Origin: Streptomyces sp. WZ.A104
Lineage (GTDB): Bacteria > Actinomycetota > Actinomycetes > Streptomycetales > Streptomycetaceae
NCBI RefSeq assembly: GCF_002382885.1
Contig: NZ_NWVL01000034.1
Coordinates: 1 to 64,000 of the forward strand
Length of the DNA stretch: 64,000 nt
Reading direction: 5' to 3'
Made by a program: the position numbers and the translations under genes. Of the stretch, positions 53,091 through 61,607 are shown piece after piece. The notes under the pieces are model-generated. The model saw nothing but the letters and a program-made list of their open reading frames with translations, was not told where the DNA came from and made no database searches. The first letter of the stretch is position 1; the number at the start of each line of letters is the position of its first letter.

Positions 53091-54074
53091 TCAGGTGGAG
53101 GCCGCCAGTGTGATCCCCAGCGGTGTGCGCTCGTACAGCACTTGGTGCCCGTAGCGCCGCGAGGTCAGCAGCCCCGCCCCGCGCAGCACCGACAGATGCG
53201 CCGATACGGAGGAGGGGGCGAGGCCGAGCCGGTGGGCCAGAGTGCTCGTGCCCGCCGGTTCGTCCAGCGCGCACAGCACGTCCGCCCTGGCCCGGCCCAG
53301 CAGCCGGGCCAGGGTCTGCGGGGTCCGCTCGCCGGCCTCGCTCCACAGCCCGCCGATCCCGCGCGCCGGGTAGACCACCGCGGGCTGCCACGGCTCCTCG
53401 AAGCCGCCCACCACGTCCGGCCAGACGAACACGCTCGGCATCAGCACCAGCCCCTGCCCGCCGAGCACCCGTTCGTGGTCGCCCCGCGTCCCGGTCACGG
53501 TCAGCGTGGAGCCGCGCCACCCCAGCTGCGGGCTCACCTCGCCCAGCAGTCGTTCGAAGCCGCTCTCCGCGAGCCGCCGGGAGTGGTAGGCGATGTCGGC
53601 CTCCAGCAGCGCCCGCAGCCGCGGCCAGTGCGGGGCGATCAGCACCTGCCAGGCCCGCTCCAGCAGATCGGCCAGCTGCTGTACGGCCCCGGCGGGGTCG
53701 TCCAGCATCCGCCGACCGGCCGCCGACTCCTGAAGGCCGGGCCGCTCCGCGAGAGCCGACGCCAGATCGGCTCGCGCCACCTCGGGATCGACCGCCCGCA
53801 CGCCCGCGATCTCCTCCTCGAAGGTGGCCAGCGGGCCCAGCGGGGGTGGGCAGAGGAAGTCCGGGTTGTGGCCGCCCTCCGGCATGATCAGCCACAGCGG
53901 TCCGAGGTCCAGGTCCGAGGCGGCCGCGCGGATCTCCCGGAGCCAGGGCAGGTGGTAGCCGTGCCGTTGTGGGCGGGCCAGGGTGCGCACGGCCTCCTGC
54001 GTCTCCCAGAGCGGGGAGAGCGCGAACCGGCAGCGCAGCAGGTCACGCTCGCCGAAGTGCAGCTGGAACGGCAC
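53091..54074 (-). CDS. ArsR-family regulator with large N-terminal domain
   Basis: 327 residues. About 250 residues of a DUF5937-like domain (MPFQLHFGERDLLRCRFALSPLWETQEAVR) precede a C-terminal ArsR winged helix: ARADVLCALDEPAGTSTLAHRLGLAPSSVSAHLSVLRGAGLLTSRRYGHQVLYERT. It is divergent from the MFS exporter with an 84-base gap, the usual repressor-exporter layout. No Cys metal site is seen, so it probably responds to a small molecule. Confidence 0.85.
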   Translation of the reverse strand: MPFQLHFGERDLLRCRFALSPLWETQEAVRTLARPQRHGYHLPWLREIRAAASDLDLGPLWLIMPEGGHNPDFLCPPPLGPLATFEEEIAGVRAVDPEVARADLASALAERPGLQESAAGRRMLDDPAGAVQQLADLLERAWQVLIAPHWPRLRALLEADIAYHSRRLAESGFERLLGEVSPQLGWRGSTLTVTGTRGDHERVLGGQGLVLMPSVFVWPDVVGGFEEPWQPAVVYPARGIGGLWSEAGERTPQTLARLLGRARADVLCALDEPAGTSTLAHRLGLAPSSVSAHLSVLRGAGLLTSRRYGHQVLYERTPLGITLAAST

Positions 54075-54158
54075 GCTTCCCCTCCCGTGACCGGCCGCGA
54101 AGATTCGTCCCCGGCCGAAAGTCTACGGCGGCGGGCCGCCCGGCCCCAGGCTCTCCCC

Positions 54159-55451
54159 ATGTCCCTGGTGTCCTCCTCCGCCCCGCCCGCAGACTCCACC
54201 CCGCCCGCCGGCTACCGGGCCGTGTTCGCCGTCCCGGAGTTCCGCGCCGTCTTCGCCGCCCACCTGCTCTCCCTCCTCGGTGTCGTCGTCAGCGAACTCG
54301 CCCTCACCGTGCTCGTCTACGAGCTCACCGGCTCCCCGCTGCTCAGCGCCCTGACGTTCGCGCTGGGCCTGCTCCCGTACGTGATCGGCGGGACCCTGTT
54401 CGCCGGGGTCGCCGACCGCTACCCGGCCCGCCGGGTCCTGGTCGTCTGTGATCTGGTCTGCGCGGCCTGCGTCGCCGTGATGCTGGTGCCCGCCACCCCG
54501 GTCGCCGGACTCCTCGCCCTGCGCTGCCTGGTCGCCGCCGTCGCGCCCGTCTTCACCGGGACCCGGATGGCCGCCCTCACTGACATCCTGGGCGAGGGCG
54601 ACCTCTACGTACTCGGCCGTTCCCTCCTGCGGATCGTCTCGCAGAGCGCGATGCTCATCGGCTTCGGCGCGGGCGGCGTGCTGCTCACCGTGCTCTCCCC
54701 GCGCGGTGCGATCACCGTCACCGTGGTCACCTTCCTCTGCTCGGCCGCCCTGCTCCGCTTCGGCACCCGCGACCGCCCCGCCCGGACCGGCGACGGCGGT
54801 GGCACCCTGCTCAGGGAGTCGCTGGCCGGGGCCCGCCTGGTGCTGGGCGACCGCCGCGTCCGGGCGCTGCTGCTGCTGTTCTGGCTGCCCGCGATGTTCG
54901 TGGTGGCCCCGGAGGCGCTCGCCGCCCCGTACGCCGACGCGATCGGGGCTTCGCCCGCCGCCATGGGGCTGCTGCTCTGCGCGATGGCCCTCGGGCACAT
55001 CGCGGCCGAGCTGTTCGTCGGGTCCGCGCTCGGCCCCCGCACCCGCTCCCGGATTGTGCTGCCGGTCGCCGCCCTCGGTCTGCTGCCGCTCCTCGTGTAC
55101 GCGGTCCGCCCCGGGCTGCCGCTCGCGCTCGCCGCCCTGGCGCTGGCCGGAATGGGCGCGGCCTACGTCATCGGACTCGACCAGTGGTTCGTGGACGCCG
55201 TCCCGCAGGAGCTGCGCGGCCGGGCCATGACGCTGCTCACCGCCGGGCTGATGACCGTCCAGGGCCTCGGGATGGCGCTGGCGGGGCTCGCGGCGGAGTT
55301 CTTCCCCGTGCACCAGGTGGTCGCGGCATCCGGAGCCGTCGGTACCGTCTGCACGCTCCTCCTCGTGGCCGAGGTCCGCAGGACAGCTCCCGCACGTATG
55401 TCCGATACCGATGGGCGAGACGGGGCTGACCGCCATATGACCAGTCGGTAA
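54159..55451 (+). CDS. MFS efflux transporter
   Basis: 430 residues from ATG 54159. Twelve predicted helices; loop 2-3 motif FAGVADRYPARRVLVVCDL and GRSLLRIVSQSAMLIGFGAGGVL match the DHA3/macrolide-efflux-like MFS group. Likely drug or metabolite exporter controlled by the divergent ArsR-type regulator. It is followed after 10 bases by a MarR gene. Confidence 0.88.
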   Translation: MSLVSSSAPPADSTPPAGYRAVFAVPEFRAVFAAHLLSLLGVVVSELALTVLVYELTGSPLLSALTFALGLLPYVIGGTLFAGVADRYPARRVLVVCDLVCAACVAVMLVPATPVAGLLALRCLVAAVAPVFTGTRMAALTDILGEGDLYVLGRSLLRIVSQSAMLIGFGAGGVLLTVLSPRGAITVTVVTFLCSAALLRFGTRDRPARTGDGGGTLLRESLAGARLVLGDRRVRALLLLFWLPAMFVVAPEALAAPYADAIGASPAAMGLLLCAMALGHIAAELFVGSALGPRTRSRIVLPVAALGLLPLLVYAVRPGLPLALAALALAGMGAAYVIGLDQWFVDAVPQELRGRAMTLLTAGLMTVQGLGMALAGLAAEFFPVHQVVAASGAVGTVCTLLLVAEVRRTAPARMSDTDGRDGADRHMTSR

Positions 55452-55461
55452 GGTCGGTGCC

Positions 55462-55971
55462 GTGCCGAAGCCGCTCAGCCTTCCCTTCGATCCCATCGCC
55501 CGCGCCGAGGAACTCTGGCGGCAGCGCTGGGGACCCGTGCCCTCGATGGGGGCGATCACCTCGATCATGCGGGCCCAGCAGATCCTGCTCGCCGAGGTCG
55601 ACGCCGTCGTCAAGCCGTACGGGCTGACCTTCGCCCGGTACGAGGCGCTGGTGCTGCTCACCTTCTCCAAGGCGGGCGAGCTGCCGATGTCGAAGATCGG
55701 GGAGCGGCTGATGGTGCACCCCACGTCGGTGACCAACACCGTGGACCGGCTGGTGAAGTCCGGTCTGGTCGGCAAGCGCCCGAACCCCAACGACGGCCGC
55801 GGCACGCTCGCCTCCATCACCGACAAGGGCCGCGAAGTCGTCGAGGCGGCCACCCGGGACCTGGTCGCCATCGACTTCGGGCTCGGCGTGTACGACTCCG
55901 AGGAGTGCGCCGAGATCTTCGCCATGCTGCGGCCGCTGCGGGTGGCGGCCCAGGACTTCGAGGAGAAGTGA
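55462..55971 (+). CDS. MarR-family regulator
   Basis: 169 residues from GTG 55462. Winged helix: LTFARYEALVLLTFSKAGELPMSKIGERLMVHPTSVTNTVDRLVKSGLVGKRPNPNDGRGTLASITDKG. Ten bases after the MFS gene, perhaps co-transcribed. From memory it is in the SCO5413 position before icmA. Target unknown; it could act on the palindrome before icmA. Confidence 0.9.
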   Translation: MPKPLSLPFDPIARAEELWRQRWGPVPSMGAITSIMRAQQILLAEVDAVVKPYGLTFARYEALVLLTFSKAGELPMSKIGERLMVHPTSVTNTVDRLVKSGLVGKRPNPNDGRGTLASITDKGREVVEAATRDLVAIDFGLGVYDSEECAEIFAMLRPLRVAAQDFEEK

Positions 55972-56038
55972 GCGCGGCCCCCGGCGGGGCGGGGGCCCGC
56001 GCGAAGATCGCCCCGGCCGCCCGGCTACGCTCGTCGGC

Positions 56039-56365
56039 ATGAAACAGAACGTGCTCACCCGCTACCGGGTGATGGCCTACGCCACCGCCATCTGGCTGCT
56101 CGTGTTCACTGCGGCGATCATCGCGAAGCGCGGGTTCGGGATCGGCGACACCGTGCTGATCTCCCAGGTCCACGGCGTGCTGTTCATCGTCTACGTCGTC
56201 TTCGCCTTCGATCTCGGCTCCAAGGCGAAGTGGCCGTTCGGCAAGCTCCTGTGGGTGCTGGCGGCGGGCTGCATCCCCTTCGCCTCCTTCTTCGTCGAGC
56301 CGAAGATCAGCCGTGAGGCCCAGGAGCTGGTCACCAAGCCCGCCCCGGCGGCCGCGAAAGCCTGA
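56039..56365 (+). CDS. DUF3817 small membrane protein (second copy)
   Basis: 108 residues, MKQNVLTRYRVMAYATAIWLLVFTAAIIAKRGFG. Shares with the 29425 protein the SQVHGVLFIVYVVFAFDLGSKAKWPFGK block and the following helix AAGCIPFASFFVEPKI. Three helices, inner membrane, function unknown. Confidence 0.85.
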   Translation: MKQNVLTRYRVMAYATAIWLLVFTAAIIAKRGFGIGDTVLISQVHGVLFIVYVVFAFDLGSKAKWPFGKLLWVLAAGCIPFASFFVEPKISREAQELVTKPAPAAAKA

Positions 56366-56425
56366 CCGAACCGCTCCGCGGCTCGACCCCGACCGCCCCG
56401 CGCGAAAGCGCCGGGCGGTTTGCCA

Positions 56426-56455
56426 TCGACATTTACTAGGACGTCCTAGTAAATT
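56426..56455 (+). promoter_or_regulatory. leaderless icmA promoter with 24-bp palindrome
   Basis: -35 TCGACA (56426-56431), an 18-base spacer and -10 TAAATT (56450-56455), six bases before the ATG, with no ribosome site: the layout of a leaderless message. A perfect 24-base palindrome (half ATTTACTAGGAC, 56431-56454) fills the spacer and overlaps both boxes, an ideal repressor operator. Confidence 0.65.
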
Positions 56456-56461
56456 CGAAGC

Positions 56462-58162
56462 ATGGACGCTGACGCGATCGAGGAAGGCCGCCTCCGCTGG
56501 CAGGCCCGCTACGACAAGGCCCGCAAGCGTGACGCGGACTTCACCACGCTCTCCGGGGACCCGGTGGAGCCCGCGTACGGGCCCCGCCCCGGCGACACGT
56601 ACGAGGGATTCGAGCGGATCGGCTGGCCGGGGGAGTACCCCTTCACCCGGGGCCTGCACGCCACCGGCTACCGGGGCCGCACCTGGACCATCCGCCAGTT
56701 CGCGGGGTTCGGCAACGCCGAGCAGACCAACGAGCGCTACAAGATGATCCTGGCCGCGGGCGGCGGTGGGCTCAGCGTCGCCTTCGACATGCCGACGCTC
56801 ATGGGCCGCGACTCCGACGATCCGCGCTCGCTCGGCGAGGTCGGCCACTGCGGGGTCGCCATCGACTCCGCCGCCGACATGGAGATCCTGTTCGGTGACA
56901 TCCCCCTCGGTGACGTCACCACCTCCATGACGATCAGCGGCCCCGCCGTCCCCGTCTTCTGCATGTACCTGGTCGCGGCCGAGCGCCAGGGCATCGACCC
57001 CGGGGTGCTCAACGGCACGCTCCAGACGGACATCTTCAAGGAGTACATCGCGCAGAAGGAGTGGCTCTTCCAGCCCGAGCCCCATCTGCGCCTCATCGGC
57101 GACCTGATGGAGCACTGCGCCCGCGACATCCCCGCCTACAAGCCGCTCTCCGTCTCCGGCTACCACATCCGCGAAGCCGGGGCGACGGCCGCGCAGGAGC
57201 TGGCGTACACCCTGGCCGACGGCTTCGGCTACGTGGAGCTGGGCCTCTCCCGGGGCCTGGACGTCGACACCTTCGCCCCCGGGCTCTCCTTCTTCTTCGA
57301 CGCGCACCTCGACTTCTTCGAGGAGATCGCCAAGTTCCGCGCCGCCCGCCGCATCTGGGCCCGCTGGATGAAGGAGACGTACGGCGCCAGGACCGACAAG
57401 GCGCAGTGGCTGCGCTTCCACACCCAGACCGCCGGGGTCTCCCTCACCGCGCAGCAGCCGTACAACAACGTCGTCCGCACGGCGGTGGAGGCTCTCTCCG
57501 CCGTCCTCGGCGGCACGAACTCGCTCCACACCAACGCCCTCGACGAGACGCTCGCCCTGCCCTCCGAGCAGGCCGCCGAGATCGCCCTGCGCACCCAGCA
57601 GGTGCTCATGGAGGAGACCGGCGTCGCCAATGTGGCCGACCCGCTGGGCGGCTCCTGGTACGTGGAGCAGCTCACCGACCGGATCGAGGCCGAGGCCGAG
57701 AAGATCTTCGACCAGATCAAGGAACGCGGCACCCGGGCCCATCCCGACGGGCAGCACCCCATCGGGCCGATGACCTCCGGCATCCTGCGCGGCATCGAGG
57801 ACGGCTGGTTCACCGGCGAGATCGCGGAGTCCGCCTTCCGCTACCAGCAGGCCCTGGAGAAGGGCGACAAGCGGGTCGTCGGCGTCAACGTCCACCACGG
57901 CTCGGTCACCGGCGACCTGGAGATCCTCCGGGTCAGCCACGAGGTCGAGCGCGACCAGGTCAGCCAGCTCGCCGACCGCAAGGCCGCCCGCGACGACGCG
58001 AAGGTCACCGCCGCCCTGGACGCGATGCTGGCCGCCGCCCGCGACGGCTCGAACATGATCGCGCCGATGCTGGACGCGGTACGGGCAGAGGCCACGCTCG
58101 GCGAGATCTGCGGGGTGCTGCGCGAGGAGTGGGGCACGTACACGGAGCCGCCGGGCTTCTGA
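56462..58162 (+). CDS. icmA: Isobutyryl-CoA mutase large subunit IcmA
   Basis: 566 residues, the size of S. coelicolor IcmA (recall). TIM-barrel part of a B12-dependent acyl-CoA mutase without its own cobalamin domain, which is in the separate small subunit IcmB (not in this window). Specificity residues Phe80 (TIRQFAGFG) and Gln198 (YIAQKEW) are the isobutyryl type; methylmalonyl-CoA mutases have Tyr and Arg there. It interconverts isobutyryl-CoA and n-butyryl-CoA, linking valine breakdown to butyrate-derived polyketide precursors. MeaB at 16601 is the likely chaperone. Confidence 0.95.
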   Translation: MDADAIEEGRLRWQARYDKARKRDADFTTLSGDPVEPAYGPRPGDTYEGFERIGWPGEYPFTRGLHATGYRGRTWTIRQFAGFGNAEQTNERYKMILAAGGGGLSVAFDMPTLMGRDSDDPRSLGEVGHCGVAIDSAADMEILFGDIPLGDVTTSMTISGPAVPVFCMYLVAAERQGIDPGVLNGTLQTDIFKEYIAQKEWLFQPEPHLRLIGDLMEHCARDIPAYKPLSVSGYHIREAGATAAQELAYTLADGFGYVELGLSRGLDVDTFAPGLSFFFDAHLDFFEEIAKFRAARRIWARWMKETYGARTDKAQWLRFHTQTAGVSLTAQQPYNNVVRTAVEALSAVLGGTNSLHTNALDETLALPSEQAAEIALRTQQVLMEETGVANVADPLGGSWYVEQLTDRIEAEAEKIFDQIKERGTRAHPDGQHPIGPMTSGILRGIEDGWFTGEIAESAFRYQQALEKGDKRVVGVNVHHGSVTGDLEILRVSHEVERDQVSQLADRKAARDDAKVTAALDAMLAAARDGSNMIAPMLDAVRAEATLGEICGVLREEWGTYTEPPGF

Positions 58163-58193
58163 GAGCGGTGGGGAGGGCCTCAGCCCTTGCCGG

Positions 58194-59597
58194 TCATGGG
58201 CCCTCCCCCCGGAACGTCAGCACGAACAGCGCACCGCCGCCCGGCGCCGCCCGTACCGTCAGCTCCGCCCCGTGCGCGCGGGCGATCTGCCGGGCCATCG
58301 CCAGCCCCAGCCCGGAGCCGGGCAGGGCACGTGCCGCCTCGGCCCGGTAGAAGCGGTCGAAGACATACGGGAGGTCCTCGGCCGCGATCCCCGGGCCGTG
58401 GTCCCGGACGGTCAGCTCAACGCCGCCCCCGTACGAGGCGAGCCCCACCTCCACCGGCGCGTCCGGCGGGCTGAACTTGGCCGCGTTGTCCAGCAGGTTC
58501 GTCAGCAGCCGGGCCAGCCGCGCCGGTACCCCGGGCCGCGTCGCCTCCGCCGCCCCCGGCCTCATGTCCAGCGAGAACCGGACGCGCGGCCAGTGCGTAC
58601 GGGCCGTGGCCACCGCGTGCTCCGCCAGCCCCGCGATCCGTACCTCCTCCAGCAGCGGCAGCGGCTCCTCGTCCCGGGCCAGCTCGATCAGGTCGTTCAC
58701 CAGCCCGGTCACCTCCCGGATCTGCCGCCCCAGCGCCCCCGACGCCCGCTCCCGCTGCGCGGGCGTCAGCCGGTCCGCGCGGGCCAGCAGCTCCGCGTTG
58801 GTGCGCAGCGCGGTCAGCGGGGTCCGCAGCTCGTGCGAGGCGTCCGCGACCAGCCGGCGCTGGGAGCTCACCGACTGCTCCAGCTCCCCGAGCATGGTGT
58901 TGAAGCTGGCGGCCAGGCGCGTCACCTCGTCCTGGCGCCCGGGCGGGCCCGGCGGCAGCTCGATGCGGTGGCGCGGGTCCCGGGTCGCCGCGATCCGCTC
59001 GGCGGTCGAGGTCAGTCGGGCCACCGGGGCCAGACCGGTGCGCGAGACCGCGTACCCGAGCAGCCCAGCCAGCAGGACGCCCGCCCCGCCGACCGCCGCG
59101 AGCAGCACGGCCGCCTGCCGCACACCCCGCTCCACCGGGTCCGCGCGCAGCGCCACCTGGAGCGCCCGCCCGTCCCCGAACGGGGTCGTCAGCATCCGCA
59201 GCGGCTGCCCGAAGCGGGTGGCATTGCTGAAGTACGGGGCCCGCGTCCCCGCCGCCACCTCCCGTACGGGGGCGGAGACGGGCAGCAGATAGGCGGCCTC
59301 CGGGTCCGATGCCGGGTCGGCCGGGACCACCTGGGCGCAGGCCGGGGCGGAGAGGAAGCGGCACTCGCCCGCCACGATCTGCGGGCCCTGGCCCCGGTTC
59401 TCCTGGATCACCCGGGTCGCGGACTGGGTGAGCGACAGGTCCAGCTGATGCAGGAGCTCGTAGCGGATCACGAAGAACGCCGCCGCGCACACCCCGACGG
59501 CGACCAGCGCCACCGCCGCCGAGGCCGCGAGCGCCAGGCGCGTACGCAGCGGCCGCCTGCGCCGCCAGCGGGCGCCCAGCCGCCGCACCCCGCTCAC
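58194..59597 (-). CDS. Sensor histidine kinase
   Basis: 467 residues from GTG 59597, overlapping the regulator stop by four bases. TM1 about 22-45, external domain about 50-160 with a likely disulfide (GECRFLSAPACAQV), TM2 about 165-190, HAMP, His in VADASHELRTPLTALRTN, and the ATPase with NLLDNAAKF, DHGPGI and GSGLGLAMARQI. Signal unknown. Convergent with icmA. Confidence 0.92.
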   Translation of the reverse strand: MSGVRRLGARWRRRRPLRTRLALAASAAVALVAVGVCAAAFFVIRYELLHQLDLSLTQSATRVIQENRGQGPQIVAGECRFLSAPACAQVVPADPASDPEAAYLLPVSAPVREVAAGTRAPYFSNATRFGQPLRMLTTPFGDGRALQVALRADPVERGVRQAAVLLAAVGGAGVLLAGLLGYAVSRTGLAPVARLTSTAERIAATRDPRHRIELPPGPPGRQDEVTRLAASFNTMLGELEQSVSSQRRLVADASHELRTPLTALRTNAELLARADRLTPAQRERASGALGRQIREVTGLVNDLIELARDEEPLPLLEEVRIAGLAEHAVATARTHWPRVRFSLDMRPGAAEATRPGVPARLARLLTNLLDNAAKFSPPDAPVEVGLASYGGGVELTVRDHGPGIAAEDLPYVFDRFYRAEAARALPGSGLGLAMARQIARAHGAELTVRAAPGGGALFVLTFRGEGP

Positions 59598-60298
59598 GCC
59601 ACGTCCAGCCGGTAGCCGAGCCCGTGCACGGTGTGGACGAGGCGCGGTTCGCCGCCCGCCTCCAGCTTGCGGCGCAGATAACCCACGTACACCGCGAGCG
59701 AGTTGGAGTCCGGGCCGAAGTCCTGGCCCCAGACCCGCTCCAGGATCACCTCGCGCGGCAGCACCTGGCCCGGGTGCCGGAGCAGCAGCTCCAGCAGGGC
59801 GGCTTCGGTGCGCGAGAACTCCACCGGGCGGCCGCCGCGACGCCCGGTCCGGGCCACCGGGTCCAGCGTCAGATCCGCGAAGGACAGATCCCCGTCCGGG
59901 GCGGGCGGCGCGGCCCGCCGCAGCAACGCCCGCACCCGCGCCACCAGTTCGTCCAGCGCGAACGGCTTCACCAGATAGTCGTCGGCCCCCGCCTCCAGCC
60001 CGTCCACCCGCTCGGCCACCGACGACAGCGCCGTCAGGACCAGCACCGGCGTCCGGTCCTCCATCGCCCGCAGCCTCCGGCAGACCGCGAGTCCGTCGAG
60101 CACCGGCATCATCACGTCCAGGACCAGCGCGTCCGGCTGCCAGGCCGCCACCGCCGACAGCGCCGCCAGACCGTCGCCGACGCCCCGGACCTCGTACCCC
60201 TCGACCCGCAGCCCGTCCTCGACGGCGGCCCGCACTTCCGGCTCGTCCTCGGCCACCAGAATCCTGCTCGTACTCCGCGTGCCGCTCATGCCGTTCAT
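59594..60298 (-). CDS. OmpR-family response regulator
   Basis: 234 residues from ATG 60298 (ATG 60289 is also possible). Receiver with Asp61 (ALVLDVMMPVLDG) and Lys in YLVKPF; winged helix with VEFSRTEAALLELLLRHPGQVLPREVILERVWG and VHGLGYRLDVA. Paired with the kinase at 58194. Diverges from the MurG-like gene with only 64 bases between, so it may control that sugar/cell-wall pair. Confidence 0.92.
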   Translation of the reverse strand: MNGMSGTRSTSRILVAEDEPEVRAAVEDGLRVEGYEVRGVGDGLAALSAVAAWQPDALVLDVMMPVLDGLAVCRRLRAMEDRTPVLVLTALSSVAERVDGLEAGADDYLVKPFALDELVARVRALLRRAAPPAPDGDLSFADLTLDPVARTGRRGGRPVEFSRTEAALLELLLRHPGQVLPREVILERVWGQDFGPDSNSLAVYVGYLRRKLEAGGEPRLVHTVHGLGYRLDVA

Positions 60299-60362
60299 AC
60301 CCCGAAGACTGCCAAACCGGACTCTTAGAACCTTCTTAAGCCGCACCCCGAGAGTGGCGGCC

Positions 60363-61607
60363 ATGCGCACACCACTCTCCGTCGTGATCGGTGCGGGCGG
60401 CACCGGCGGTCACATCTACCCCGGTCTCGCCCTCGCCGAGGCCCTGCGCCGCGCCGACCCGGACGCGGTCATCTCCTTCATCGGCACCGAACGCGGGCTG
60501 GAGACGACCCTGATCCCGGCCGCCGGATACCGGCTGCACACCGTCGACATGATCCCCTTCGACCCCGCCCTCGGCGCCAGGCGCTTCCTCCTCCCGGCCG
60601 CGCTGCTGCGCTCCGGCGCCCAGGCCCGCTCGATCCTGCGTACGCAGAAGGCCCAGGTCGTCGTCGGCATGGGCGGCTATCCGAGCGCCCCGGCGATCGT
60701 CGGGGCCAGGATGGCCGGACTGCCCAGCGTGATCCACGAGTCCAACGCCGTCCCGGGCCGGGCCAACCAGTTCGCCGCCCGGCTCACCGAACACCTCACC
60801 GTCGCCTTCGACGGCAGCCGGGCCCATCTGTCGGGCGGCGAGCGGGCGCAGACCGTCGGCATGCCGATCGCCGCGTCGCTGGCCGCGCTGGACCGGCCCG
60901 CCCTGCGGGAGGAGGCCCGGCGCGCCTTCGGGATACCCGAGGGGGCGCGGGTCGTCCTCTTCAACGGCGGCAGCCTCGGCGCGGCCCGCCTCACCGCCGC
61001 CGCCGTGGGCCTCGCCGCCCGCTGGCGGGGCCGCGGGGACGTCCACCTCCTGATCAAGACGGGCCCGGCCGCGCTCGCGGAGACCCGGCGGCAGCTGGCC
61101 GAGGCGGGGGCGGGGACGGGGGCCGGTGTGGGGCCTGTCGCGCAGGGGCCGGCCGCGCCGGGGGCGTCCGGTCCGGAACTGGCCGACGCGGGCGCGGGGC
61201 CCGTAGCCCGGGCGGTGCCCTACCTCGACCGGATGGACCTCGCCTACGCGGTGGCCGACCTGGTGGTCTGCCGGGCGGGCTCGGCCACGATCGCGGAGCT
61301 GGCCACGACCGGGGTGCCCGCCGTCCTCGTGCCGTACCCGCACGCCCCCGGTGACCACCAGACCCACAATGCCCGGGTCCTCTCCGACGCGGGCGCCGCC
61401 CACCTCGTCCCCGACGCCGAGGCCACCGCCGACCGGCTGGCCGGACTGATCGACCCGCTGCTCGCCGACCCGGCCCGGCTCGCGGTGATGGGGCGGGCGG
61501 CAGACCCGGGCAACCACGCCCGCGCCGCCGACCTGCTCGCCGAGACGGTCCGCCGCCTCGCCGCCACCTCCGTACGACCCTCCGACGCAAGGGAGTTCAC
61601 CTCATGA
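60363..61607 (+). CDS. MurG-like UDP-GlcNAc glycosyltransferase
   Basis: 414 residues from ATG 60363. GT28 signatures: GAGGTGGHIYPGLALAEAL, GMGGYPSAPAIVGARMAGLPSVIHESNAVPG, FNGGSLGAAR and VVCRAGSATIAELATTGVPAVLVPYPHAPGDHQTHNA. These are the MurG acceptor and donor loops, but a Gly/Ala/Pro-rich linker of about 35 residues (about 240-275) interrupts the C-domain. The essential murG is expected in the division cluster elsewhere, so this is a paralogue, probably for another GlcNAc-like transfer. Coupled by ATGA to the dehydratase. Confidence 0.87.
   Translation: MRTPLSVVIGAGGTGGHIYPGLALAEALRRADPDAVISFIGTERGLETTLIPAAGYRLHTVDMIPFDPALGARRFLLPAALLRSGAQARSILRTQKAQVVVGMGGYPSAPAIVGARMAGLPSVIHESNAVPGRANQFAARLTEHLTVAFDGSRAHLSGGERAQTVGMPIAASLAALDRPALREEARRAFGIPEGARVVLFNGGSLGAARLTAAAVGLAARWRGRGDVHLLIKTGPAALAETRRQLAEAGAGTGAGVGPVAQGPAAPGASGPELADAGAGPVARAVPYLDRMDLAYAVADLVVCRAGSATIAELATTGVPAVLVPYPHAPGDHQTHNARVLSDAGAAHLVPDAEATADRLAGLIDPLLADPARLAVMGRAADPGNHARAADLLAETVRRLAATSVRPSDAREFTS

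Noticed and set aside
56462-58162. Methylmalonyl-CoA mutase large subunit
   Set aside because: It lacks a B12-binding domain and has Phe80/Gln198 of the isobutyryl-CoA type.
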